Shown: piece after piece, positions 55,706 to 64,000 of the stretch
How positions within the stretch are numbered: position 1 is the stretch's first letter
Layout of the letters: every line of letters begins with the position of its first letter
Translations under genes and position numbers: made by a program
The notes under the pieces: generated by a model
Told to the model about the DNA's origin: nothing
Seen by the model: the letters and a program-made list of their open reading frames with translations, nothing else
Database searches by the model: none
From: Bacteroides intestinalis
GTDB taxonomy: Bacteria > Bacteroidota > Bacteroidia > Bacteroidales > Bacteroidaceae
DNA length: 64,000 nt
Reading direction: 5' to 3'
Assembly: GCF_902364365.1 (NCBI RefSeq)
Contig: NZ_CABJDN010000011.1
Span: 124,001 to 188,000 of the forward strand

Positions 55706-58700
55706 TCATATATTCAGGCTCTCTATTTTCCCGACCGTTAACGTGACTGGTCCTAATAAACCAGATTCAACAAGAGGTGAAGTCTTATCATAATGCTTCC
55801 AAGTTGTAAATGCAATTCTACCTCCCGCAGGCTTTGGTTTACCCTGCATATACCATTCAGGAAGTTTCTTGATACCACCGTTGCGTAATGTAGAATATTT
55901 ATTTGGAATATCCTGATAATTATAAACATTCTCTTCAGGCAGGTACTCATCACCAATCAATCGGTTAACCCATAAATTTGTAACACGAATTTCTATCAGA
56001 TTATCTCCTTCGCACAATAACTGCTGTATATCAATACCATAAGGAGGAGCCCAACAAATACCAGCGCGTTTTCCATTCACCAACACTTCAGCAAGTACTT
56101 CTACTCGGCCCAGATCCAAGCGCAAACAAATATTGTCCTGCAAATAGATACTATTTATAGATAACGAATAGAGATAAGTTATCGTTCCCGAAAAATGACG
56201 AACCCCAAAATTCTCCTCTAAATGTAATGAATGTAATCTGGCTAAAGTAATATTCTCAGTTACTCCCATATTTTTGGGGAACCGAACAGTCCAAGGACCG
56301 TTCAATGGAATACATGCAGGAAGAGTATCAACATATTTCCGAAGACTTGTATGCTCTGCAATAAATTCATAAACACCAGCCTGCCATGCAACAAACTGAT
56401 GGTTGGGTAACCATGAAAGCACCTGCTCACTTGGATGAAACGGAGCAGGTATCCCCTTTTGGTAAAGGTCCGTTATTTCTGTTTTGTCAATACTGTAAGG
56501 ATGGACACATAGATCACAGAGTCCACCTTCGTAAGCATCTGCTTTACACAACAAGTCCGAATGAGATGTTTCAAAGTGTACAGTTGTGTCTGAAGTTGTT
56601 CCTGCTCCGGCATATACTCCATTTATCCAAAGATGCGGTGTGTTATCCTGATAAACTAAAACAAAATGGGTCCATCCCGATAATGGTCTGGGATTTCGGT
56701 ATACAGCTTTATTATGTATAGTCCGTTCATAGACAACGACTCCATTCCGACCTACTGACACCCCAAGGGAACTATGCCCTTTTCCATGCCGCCGCTCTCC
56801 TTCCAAAGGATAAATAGCAAAAAAACGAGCACACATATCACCGAGCTCCTGTTCTTCCGTCATGGCTATATCCACCTCAGGCTTTATCCAACAAGTAATA
56901 CTAAAATTTACAGATAAAGAATCCTGTTTCACTACATTTCCAATAGCCGGAAACAAAGAAACGCCATTGTATTTCACATCTGTGTACTTCCGTTGTTTTT
57001 CAACTTTACGAAAAACAACAAACATGGATCCTGCAGGAGTTAGATTAAGAGGTATTTCTACGCCCTCGTTATCAGTGCGATAGATCGGGCACTGTAGAAT
57101 TTCAGTTGTATATGGATCCCATAACTCCGGAATATAACCTTTTATCCGGAAATGAGCCGTTCCTTTCTCGTGCGCTCGCTTACGATTTGCAACGAAGTAT
57201 ATCTCGGCTCCTTCTTGTTGATAATGGATAGCATGAACAGATGAATTTCCTGTTTCAGAACGATAAACAAAGTCGGGAGACACACCTAACCGATTAAAAA
57301 TGATTTGCAGATCTTTTCCTTCATGCACGTTCGGGTGCTGCCAGACTTTTTGCGCCAGTGCAGCAAACTCATCCTCTTTCTCTCCATCACACAAACCTAA
57401 GGTATGCAGTGGTCTTTGCCCAACCAATACCATTCCCTCACCTACCAATCGGGCCAGTGTCCGCAACGTATGTAATGACATTGTTTCCGATTTGAGTAAT
57501 ACTAAGAGCTTATAGCCATCAAAACGTGTAGCAGGAAGAAGAATCTTTCCATCCTTGATATGTGCTTTGTCCAGCATTTCAGTATTTACCATGTCATAAT
57601 CATACCCTTCCGGAGGAGACAGCGGAGTTTGTTCCGGTTCAATGGTACTGCCAAAACTATCATCACCGTTATGATAAAGAATATCACCATAGAAAGTTGA
57701 ACTCTGGAAAATGTACTGGCAACGATTCAAATAGTCAATCCATGCTTTCCCCGGTTTCCACCATGTATTGGTACGGTCGAAGTGTAGCCCCCATGCCCCC
57801 ATCGTCATGCCCGGAGCGGCAGTAGGGTGTGGTTGGTGAGCAAATCTATGAAAATAAATTCTATTAAGCCCTCGAGTAAACATATAATCACCTAATGACT
57901 TTAGGGCATATGGATACAACAACCATTTGTCTGCATCCGGTTCAGAAGTAAAAGCTTCGGCACCGACTATTTTTCCGCCAAGCGTATGTGATATTGAAGC
58001 TACTTGTTTGACGGTACGGTTATACTTATAATTTGCCCAAAGCACAGTCTGGCCGCACCAGAATTCCCCCATATTAATGTCAAGTTGTTGTGCCACCTGC
58101 AATTCTTCCATCATATTGCCACCATAAGGCTCAGTATAAGTTATTATGCCCTTCTCTTTACATCGCTTTTGAAAATGCCCATAGTAACGTTCAGCAAACA
58201 TATCAGCTCTGGTTCGTCGAAAGTCATACTTGAAACGCTTTGTACTTTCCTCACTCTCAATTATTTTATTGGCCAATACGGGTAAAAACGGATACAGCGC
58301 ATACCCATGGTTTTGTTCAAAGTAGGCAGGCATGTCAGAAGTCCAATCCTGGTCACCCGTTTCATAACTATCTATTAGCAAACCAATCTTAGAATGTTTG
58401 GCTATTTTCTCCATTGCAGGCATCAGCCTTTTAAACATACAATTTAAGTGGTAGTCCAGTGCTTCTGTACTGAATTTATCACAATCTAATCCGGTCGATT
58501 TAGAGGGAGCCGACTTATTCTTCTGATCTTTGGCTGTTTGTCCAAAACGCATAATCAGCCACTCACCAGCAGGAACATCCCAAGTTAAAACACCACCCTT
58601 ATCAAGCCTATTTGATAATTCAAGAATTGACAACCTGGGTATTACTTTCATATTTGCCGGAATAGCCAAACAATATGTATCTATGTAGTAATCAAACATA

Positions 58701-59209
58701 TGTTTGGGAGTGGGCAACTGGATCCTGACTTGTTTCCCACCCGTTACTTTGGTTTCGCTCCACGTTATTATTTGCATAGCTTTATCCGGAGTGATCCACG
58801 GACCACCACTGGATGACCAACCGGGGCAATTGTGCATTGCAAACTCCAAACCCAACCTTTCTGATTCCTTGAGCGTATGCAGAATAAGATCTACCCATTC
58901 ATCACTAAGCGACTCTACCGGACCAATAGGAATGCCACTTCCTGCTTCAAACAATTGATACCCCGCAATGCCATTTGCTTTCATGGCCTCAAGATCACGG
59001 GTTATACCATCTTTAGTTATATTACCATTCATCCAATGCCACCATGTATAAACTCCGGAAGAGAAAGGCGGATTAAGGAAAGCTGATTCGAGAAGAGCTG
59101 AAGAAGATTTAGATACCTTGTTCTTACAAACTCCCATAGCAAAAGTCGGACTAACCAAGCTAACGATACCTGCTGATGACAAAATTTTAAGAAAGGTGCG
59201 TCGTTCCAT
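55706..59209 (-). CDS. GH106 alpha-L-rhamnosidase with a LamG-like insert
   Basis: About 1167 residues from ATG 59209 (MERRTFLKILSSAGI), whose RRTFLK suggests a Tat-type or ordinary signal. Motifs typical of GH106 include VYTWWHWMNGNITKDGITRDLEAM (start shown only in part), FAMHNCPGWSSSGGPW, IDSYETGDQDW and YTEPYGGNM. Residues about 780-950 form a concanavalin/LamG-like beta domain (CWIKPEVD, GWTHFVLVYQDN, LWINGVYAG) that splits the usual architecture. A C-terminal galactose-binding-like domain follows. It would remove rhamnose from complex glycans and is transcribed from its own HTCS-type promoter. Confidence 0.85.
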   Translation of the reverse strand: MERRTFLKILSSAGIVSLVSPTFAMGVCKNKVSKSSSALLESAFLNPPFSSGVYTWWHWMNGNITKDGITRDLEAMKANGIAGYQLFEAGSGIPIGPVESLSDEWVDLILHTLKESERLGLEFAMHNCPGWSSSGGPWITPDKAMQIITWSETKVTGGKQVRIQLPTPKHMFDYYIDTYCLAIPANMKVIPRLSILELSNRLDKGGVLTWDVPAGEWLIMRFGQTAKDQKNKSAPSKSTGLDCDKFSTEALDYHLNCMFKRLMPAMEKIAKHSKIGLLIDSYETGDQDWTSDMPAYFEQNHGYALYPFLPVLANKIIESEESTKRFKYDFRRTRADMFAERYYGHFQKRCKEKGIITYTEPYGGNMMEELQVAQQLDINMGEFWCGQTVLWANYKYNRTVKQVASISHTLGGKIVGAEAFTSEPDADKWLLYPYALKSLGDYMFTRGLNRIYFHRFAHQPHPTAAPGMTMGAWGLHFDRTNTWWKPGKAWIDYLNRCQYIFQSSTFYGDILYHNGDDSFGSTIEPEQTPLSPPEGYDYDMVNTEMLDKAHIKDGKILLPATRFDGYKLLVLLKSETMSLHTLRTLARLVGEGMVLVGQRPLHTLGLCDGEKEDEFAALAQKVWQHPNVHEGKDLQIIFNRLGVSPDFVYRSETGNSSVHAIHYQQEGAEIYFVANRKRAHEKGTAHFRIKGYIPELWDPYTTEILQCPIYRTDNEGVEIPLNLTPAGSMFVVFRKVEKQRKYTDVKYNGVSLFPAIGNVVKQDSLSVNFSITCWIKPEVDIAMTEEQELGDMCARFFAIYPLEGERRHGKGHSSLGVSVGRNGVVVYERTIHNKAVYRNPRPLSGWTHFVLVYQDNTPHLWINGVYAGAGTTSDTTVHFETSHSDLLCKADAYEGGLCDLCVHPYSIDKTEITDLYQKGIPAPFHPSEQVLSWLPNHQFVAWQAGVYEFIAEHTSLRKYVDTLPACIPLNGPWTVRFPKNMGVTENITLARLHSLHLEENFGVRHFSGTITYLYSLSINSIYLQDNICLRLDLGRVEVLAEVLVNGKRAGICWAPPYGIDIQQLLCEGDNLIEIRVTNLWVNRLIGDEYLPEENVYNYQDIPNKYSTLRNGGIKKLPEWYMQGKPKPAGGRIAFTTWKHYDKTSPLVESGLLGPVTLTVGKIESLNI

Positions 59210-59334
59210 GAATAAAAAGATTTTTAGGTGAATTCTATTAATCATTGCATTTCTTTGCAGCAAAGAGAACAAAATCTTCTAATTCTCTTTGCCACATTCC
59301 ATATTGAGAACAATTCTCAAATTGTCTCTACATG

Positions 59335-59379
59335 CAAATATAGGAACTCAACAACAAATACATATGTGGGATCTTGCCA
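59335..59379 (-). promoter_or_regulatory. GH106 promoter with candidate HTCS operator
   Basis: On the minus strand TGGCAA (59374-59379) is 32 bp from the -7 box TATATTTG (59335-59342). The sequence around the -7 box resembles that of the half-B susC promoter. A small ORF read across this region is not supported. Confidence 0.6.
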
Positions 59380-59571
59380 GAATGATATCTAAACCCACAA
59401 AATACAAAATGAATACACTAATGGCTAGATTGAGCACAACACTGGCAAGCTCAATACTTATTTTATCATAAAAGTAAATTATTTTTTTCAGAAAATACAG
59501 TTCCAGACAGCTATTAAAGACGTTATTGTTCAATCTTATCCCCTCTAAAGAATGCACTACACCAACAGACG

Positions 59572-60804
59572 TTATTTCTTCAGTAACCGCCGCGTCAAAT
59601 AATGCACCGGATACCACACCGAAAGGAATCCGACAGTAATCACCGTAATAAATACCAGTATTACATCCGTTGCATGCACACTGACAGGATAAGCATCCAC
59701 AATAAAGCTGCCATTACCGCCACCTAAAGAGATAAAGCCAAAACGTTGCTGGATATAGCAAAGTAACAGACCAAGAACAATGCCGGAAAGTGCACCGAAC
59801 AAAGATATAAGCCGACCTTCAAACAAGAATATGCGGCCTATCAAGCGGTCATCAGCTCCAAGATTACGCAGAGTCCCCACGTCTTCGCGTTTATCCAGGA
59901 TCAACATGGAAAGAGAACCAATCACATTGAAACAGGCTATCGCAAGAATAAACGTGAGAAAAAGATAAGATATGAATTTCTCTATCTCCATAATACGGAA
60001 CACATCAGCCTGCTGCTCATAACGGTCCAGTACCACAAAGTCATCACCCAGGATACGGGCAATCTTTCTCTGTACAGCCGTGGCATCCGCATCCGGCTTC
60101 AACTTCAATTCAACAGCCGACACCTCCGTATCATAATTAAAAAGATTACGAGCAAAGCTGAGAGAAGTAAGAATGTAGCGCGCATCATACTTCTGCTGAT
60201 TAACAACAAACACTACACCAGGAGAAAAGAGGTAATCGCGATTAAAAGAAGCAGAAGGATTAGCCATATTCACACGTACATTCCGCTTGGGGGCATACAC
60301 CTGAAGGGGATCAACAAACTGAAGTCCTGTTCCCAGCTCAGATATCAATTCCACTCCCAATACGCCATAATCTACGATAGAGTCATGCAGGATAAATTCA
60401 CCTGCACCGTACAGTAAACTATCAATAGACGTAAGCTCCTCGAAATTATCTTCCACCCCTTTAATGATAGCCATAGCCTGACGGTCCTTATATTGCACCA
60501 TGGCATTATCTTCCAATGTCTCTGTCCAGACATCAATTTCCGGCAAAGAACGCACCTCCTGAAAAGCAACTCCATTTGGTTCAAAGACTTTTCCCTCACG
60601 AACCATAATCTTCAGTTCCGGATCGAAAGCCGTAAAGAGACCTGCCACCATATCCTGAAAACCATTGAACACGGAGAGTGTACAGACCAACGCCAACGTA
60701 GCCAATGCCACTCCACACACCGAAATGCCGGAAATGATATTGATAGCGTTGTGCTTCTTCTTAGAGAAGAGATAGCGCCGGGCTATGTAGAAGGGAAGGT
60801 TCAC
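59572..60804 (-). CDS. LolC/LolE-type ABC transporter permease (FtsX family)
   Basis: 410 residues. An N-terminal TM helix follows FYIARRYLFSKKKHNAINIIS, the characteristic opening of lipoprotein-releasing permeases. A large periplasmic domain (about 45-265) is followed by three C-terminal TM helices with LDKREDVGTLRNLGA, which contacts the ATPase. It should take part in moving lipoproteins to the outer membrane. Its start overlaps the rbfA stop by 4 bases. This is a housekeeping neighbour and not part of the glycan locus. Confidence 0.88.
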   Translation of the reverse strand: MNLPFYIARRYLFSKKKHNAINIISGISVCGVALATLALVCTLSVFNGFQDMVAGLFTAFDPELKIMVREGKVFEPNGVAFQEVRSLPEIDVWTETLEDNAMVQYKDRQAMAIIKGVEDNFEELTSIDSLLYGAGEFILHDSIVDYGVLGVELISELGTGLQFVDPLQVYAPKRNVRVNMANPSASFNRDYLFSPGVVFVVNQQKYDARYILTSLSFARNLFNYDTEVSAVELKLKPDADATAVQRKIARILGDDFVVLDRYEQQADVFRIMEIEKFISYLFLTFILAIACFNVIGSLSMLILDKREDVGTLRNLGADDRLIGRIFLFEGRLISLFGALSGIVLGLLLCYIQQRFGFISLGGGNGSFIVDAYPVSVHATDVILVFITVITVGFLSVWYPVHYLTRRLLKK

Positions 60805-61133
60805 TTCAACAATTCATCTATTTTCTCAAGATAATCCAGTGAATCATCCACAAAGAACTTCAGTTCGGGGATGATACGAAGCTGATGACGTACACGAGTT
60901 CCTAACTCATAACGAATAGACTTCATGTTTTCATTGATATTCTTAATCATCTCTTCTGCCTTTTCCGAAGGAAAGATGCTGAGATAAGCACGTGCAACAC
61001 TCAGGTCAGGGCTGATACGCACGGCACTGACAGAGATCAATATTCCTGGCATGGACTTCGCTTGCAACAGGAAAATATCACTTAATTCCTTCTGAAGCAA
61101 ACGGGCTATTTTATTCTGACGAGTTGTTTCCAT
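60801..61133 (-). CDS. rbfA: Ribosome-binding factor A
   Basis: 110 residues, the usual size. The KH-like fold shows ETTRQNKIARLLQKELSDIF at the start and VRISPDLSVARAYLSIFP in the middle, followed by IRYELGTRVRHQLRIIPELKF, matching RbfA closely. It binds the 30S subunit and assists maturation of 16S rRNA. It is coupled to the downstream permease gene by a 4-base overlap. Confidence 0.93.
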   Translation of the reverse strand: METTRQNKIARLLQKELSDIFLLQAKSMPGILISVSAVRISPDLSVARAYLSIFPSEKAEEMIKNINENMKSIRYELGTRVRHQLRIIPELKFFVDDSLDYLEKIDELLK

Positions 61134-61238
61134 AAATCAATTATCTATATTTAATGGCAAAGTTACGGAAATATCTTGTTAGACTAATGAATTATACTTT
61201 TTTTAGCACCAAAACGTAGCTTTTACTTAATAAAAAAC

Positions 61239-61246
61239 TACATTTG
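61239..61246 (+). promoter_or_regulatory. -7 box before the first sensor kinase
   Basis: TACATTTG matches TAnnTTTG and lies 27 bases before the ATG at 61274. It overlaps the alternative start at 61244, which is why the later ATG is preferred. Confidence 0.6.
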
Positions 61247-61273
61247 CAGCAGCATCACAAAATAGCTCACTTT

Positions 61274-62347
61274 ATGAAAGTATACATTTGGATAATACTA
61301 CTATTTTTCTCATCCACTGGCTATGCAGAAGAGGATAGCCGCTGGAAAGATGCAGATGAAAAAATGCAGGAGCAACAGTATGAAGAAGCCGCGAAACTGT
61401 ACGAAGAACTCAGTCAGAAATCAGATACCGTTTATGAGGAAATCAATTCCCGTAAAGTAAATGATATGAGAAAAATCTACTCTATTGATGAGTTAGAACT
61501 CGCCAACAGCCAGCAACAAAATCGTTTACTTTCATTAGCTCTTATCATCCTTCCAATTTTTATTTTTATAGCCGTAGGGTGTGTAGTCTATTTGAGAAAA
61601 CAACGAAAAAAACTCATAGAATCGCAACAGAAACTACAGCAAGCACAAGAGGACGTAGAGAAAGCGACACGCAATAAAAGTCTGTTCATTTCGAACATGA
61701 GCCACGAAATCCGTACCCCTTTAAATGCGTTGTCCGGCTTCTCTGAAGTGCTGACCACTCCCGGTATTGATGAAGATACCCGAAAACAGTGTTATGAAAT
61801 TATCCAGCTAAATTCCCGATTGCTGATTAACCTATTGAACGACGTAGTAGACATTTCCTGCCTTGACGTAAAGAATATGAAATTCGACCTGAAAGTATGT
61901 GATGCTGTTACCCTTTGTGAGGGCATCGTTCAGACTGTAGAGGGTATTAAGCAAACACAAGCAGCATTATCCTTCGAAACAGACCTCCCCTCCCTAAAAA
62001 TAGTAACCGACACTTTCCGCCTGCACCAGGTACTGATTAATATATTAGTCAACGCTACCAAATTTACCAAAGAAGGCAGCATCATCTTACGGTTAGAAAA
62101 AAATGCAGATGGTATGGCACAATTCTCCGTTACCGACACCGGTTGCGGTATCCCGTTGGAAAAACAGCCTACCATATTTAATCGTTTCGAACGGGTAGAC
62201 GAGAAATCACAGGGAACAGGTATCGGTTTATCCATTTGCCAGTTTATTATCGATCAACTGGGTGGAGATATCTGGATAGACCCGGAATACACGAATGGAT
62301 CACGTTTCATCTTCACACACCCATTAAAACAGGAAGACAAGGCATGA
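61274..62347 (+). CDS. Sensor histidine kinase with a short TPR-like region
   Basis: About 357 residues from MKVYIWIILLFFSS, with a signal peptide. A brief periplasmic part (about 20-85) contains one TPR-like stretch (MQEQQYEEAAKLYEELSQ), then one TM (about 85-107), a coiled coil, and HisKA with His~144 in NMSHEIRTPLNALSGF. HATPase with VLINILVNATKFT and DTGCGIP follows. Related Bacteroides kinases carry a much longer TPR sensor, so this one may have lost repeats. It overlaps the next kinase gene by 4 bases (ATGA). No response regulator is encoded in view. Confidence 0.88.
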   Translation: MKVYIWIILLFFSSTGYAEEDSRWKDADEKMQEQQYEEAAKLYEELSQKSDTVYEEINSRKVNDMRKIYSIDELELANSQQQNRLLSLALIILPIFIFIAVGCVVYLRKQRKKLIESQQKLQQAQEDVEKATRNKSLFISNMSHEIRTPLNALSGFSEVLTTPGIDEDTRKQCYEIIQLNSRLLINLLNDVVDISCLDVKNMKFDLKVCDAVTLCEGIVQTVEGIKQTQAALSFETDLPSLKIVTDTFRLHQVLINILVNATKFTKEGSIILRLEKNADGMAQFSVTDTGCGIPLEKQPTIFNRFERVDEKSQGTGIGLSICQFIIDQLGGDIWIDPEYTNGSRFIFTHPLKQEDKA

Positions 62348-64000
62348 AAAAAGTTATTCTTCTTATTCTGCTTCTGGCAGGTATACCTTTCCTGACAAGA
62401 ACACATGCATCCACGAAGCAGCAGGTACGCGACAGTATATTCCAGGCAGCCGCTGCCATACCCAATGATTCAATCCGTTGCGCATTTCTGAGGGATGCAT
62501 TCCAGCAATATATCGGTCAGGAATCAGCTACTGAATATCTGGATTCCGCAATAGAGCTTTCCCATCGTAAAAAGATACATACAGAAGAATTATGGGCACT
62601 CTTCGATTATTGCCGTCAATATGAATATCTCACTGACATTATCAATCAGCAAAAAAGACTATTAATACTGAAGGAGGCCAGTTACCTGTATAAGGATTAT
62701 GCTTTCTATTACACGATGTGGATCTCTGTACTTCAGGCACGATGTGCATTGGGAGATACAGAATATGCCATCATGCAAGCTCAAGAAATGAAAGATGAAG
62801 CAATTCGCCTTCAGTATACGAAAGGAACTTTCATTGCTGCCCTCGCATTGGCACAAGCATATGACTTTGCCGGGCGATATGATGAAGCTATCGAAACCTA
62901 CACACATGCTTTAAAAGAATACCCTACAGCCAACGAAAATGCATTATTAATGATCCACGGAGGGCTGGCTAAACTTTATAAAAAACAAAAAAAATATCCA
63001 CAAGCCATCAGTGAATATCAAAAACAATCTGATGTTCTCACAAGTGTGTCCAAGGGACTTCCTTTATCAGATACCTTTAAAACGACATTTCTGGAAATAG
63101 AAACATCGTTATGCAAAATCTACATGGATATCGAAGATAAAGAGAAACTAATCCAACACTTGAAAAGAGCAAAGGAATATTATGATGACAATATTTATCT
63201 TGGTGCTTATATAAACTACCATAGTCTGTGGGGAGCCTATTACAAGCTTACTAAAGAATGGGACAAATGCTTCCGGGAACTTGACATAGCATTGGCAGCC
63301 TGTCGAGGTAACGCCCCTTTTAATGAAAATGACTTGCTTAAAGTGAAAGCAGATGCTTTGATGCAAACAGAACAATATAAAGATGCCGCCATCTTGTATA
63401 AAATAGCAACTATAAGAAGAGATTCTCTCAACCAGGATATGTTGCAAAGGCATGAAGAAGCACATCAGGCCAACTATAAAATTCGAAAAGCCTTATTGGA
63501 GAAAGAAGAACTGACTAAGCGATACCGCTATATACAGCTATGTGCAGGTAGTGTTATTCTATTAATACTGATTTTTGTCATTGTACGCGCCTACTACATC
63601 CGCCGTCAGTTACAGCATGCTGAAGAAGAAACCCGGAAGGCTCTTGATAAAATAGAGGCTGCCGACAAAATGAAAGAACGTTTCCTCCACAACATCACTT
63701 ACGAAATTCGTATACCGTTGAATACCGTAGTCGGTTTCTCTGAATTATTATCTTCTGAAAACGATTTGACGGAAGAAGAAGTAGAAGAGTACTCAGTTAC
63801 TGTAAAGAGCAATTCCGCCAAGCTACTAAGGCTTATAAATAACATACTCGATTTATCACGTCTTGAAGCCGGAATGATGCGCTTTACTGTACAAGAATGC
63901 AATATCGTACAACTTTGCCGGGAAGCCGGGATGATCCTAGAAATGGAGACTCCCGGTATTGTGAAATCAACCTTCAATACTGAATTGGAAATATTGCAAG
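62344..64000 (+). CDS. Sensor kinase with TPR region and altered H-box (partial)
   Basis: Starts MKKVILLILLLAGIPF with a signal peptide, overlapping the upstream stop. The frame stays open to the window edge (552 residues seen). Residues about 30-390 form TPR-like repeats, including SYLYKDYAFYYTMWISVLQA, FAGRYDEAIETYTHALKEY and EQYKDAAILYKIA. One TM (about 400-420) and a coiled coil follow, then the dimerization helix FLHNITYEIRIPLNTVVGF. The residue that should be the phosphoacceptor His is Tyr453 (codon TAC). The HATPase part lies beyond the window. If the Tyr is real, the protein may not autophosphorylate in the usual way and could act through the adjacent kinase. Confidence 0.85.
   Translation, partial: MKKVILLILLLAGIPFLTRTHASTKQQVRDSIFQAAAAIPNDSIRCAFLRDAFQQYIGQESATEYLDSAIELSHRKKIHTEELWALFDYCRQYEYLTDIINQQKRLLILKEASYLYKDYAFYYTMWISVLQARCALGDTEYAIMQAQEMKDEAIRLQYTKGTFIAALALAQAYDFAGRYDEAIETYTHALKEYPTANENALLMIHGGLAKLYKKQKKYPQAISEYQKQSDVLTSVSKGLPLSDTFKTTFLEIETSLCKIYMDIEDKEKLIQHLKRAKEYYDDNIYLGAYINYHSLWGAYYKLTKEWDKCFRELDIALAACRGNAPFNENDLLKVKADALMQTEQYKDAAILYKIATIRRDSLNQDMLQRHEEAHQANYKIRKALLEKEELTKRYRYIQLCAGSVILLILIFVIVRAYYIRRQLQHAEEETRKALDKIEAADKMKERFLHNITYEIRIPLNTVVGFSELLSSENDLTEEEVEEYSVTVKSNSAKLLRLINNILDLSRLEAGMMRFTVQECNIVQLCREAGMILEMETPGIVKSTFNTELEILQ

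Noticed and set aside
59348..59617. 89-codon minus-strand ORF
   Set aside because: It runs through the GH106 promoter and overlaps the permease gene end; no recognisable features.

Overview
The window looks like chromosomal DNA of a gut Bacteroides species. It has SusC/SusD pairs, hybrid two-component regulators, TAnnTTTG-type -7 promoter boxes and multi-family glycoside hydrolase operons. The host is inferred from these traits; no rRNA or tRNA gene was seen.

Left part (about 0.3-14.4 kb): a double-glycine peptide secretion locus. A divergent OmpR-type regulator and histidine kinase sit at the left edge. Next comes a run of small genes whose N-termini look like double-glycine leaders, then small membrane proteins. 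Downstream are the export parts: an HlyD adaptor, a C39-peptidase ABC exporter and a TolC-like outer-membrane protein. Eight promoters here share one architecture: three TAACNN hexamers 11 bp apart, the last starting exactly 26 bp before the -7 box. They precede the first peptide gene, four sites inside the peptide array, and hlyD, the ABC gene and tolC. This ties peptides and exporter into one regulon, probably run by the adjacent two-component system. A truncated AAA-ATPase/nuclease gene, a frameshifted DUF1653-like gene and a phosphoribosyltransferase-like gene lie between the export genes.

Middle and right part (about 15-59.3 kb): a double polysaccharide utilization locus. Half A, read on the minus strand, holds SusC/SusD, a lipoprotein, two GH28, two GH2 (one beta-mannosidase-like), GH88, a PL8-GH78 fusion, and a separate GH78. 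Half B holds SusC/SusD, a decayed discoidin lipoprotein, GH79, PL8 and GH106. Each half has a large hybrid two-component regulator, and the two are close paralogues. Five minus-strand promoters carry a TGGC(A/G) element 32-33 bp from the -7 box, a candidate operator for these regulators. A lyase plus unsaturated glucuronyl hydrolase, beta-glucuronidase, three rhamnosidase domains and beta-mannosidase, with no sulfatase, suggest a rhamnose- and glucuronate-containing polysaccharide with some mannose and possibly galacturonate. The exact substrate cannot be named from sequence.

Right edge (59.5-64 kb): a LolC/E-type permease and rbfA on the minus strand, then two overlapping sensor kinases on the plus strand. 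The second runs off the window and has Tyr in place of the phosphoacceptor His.
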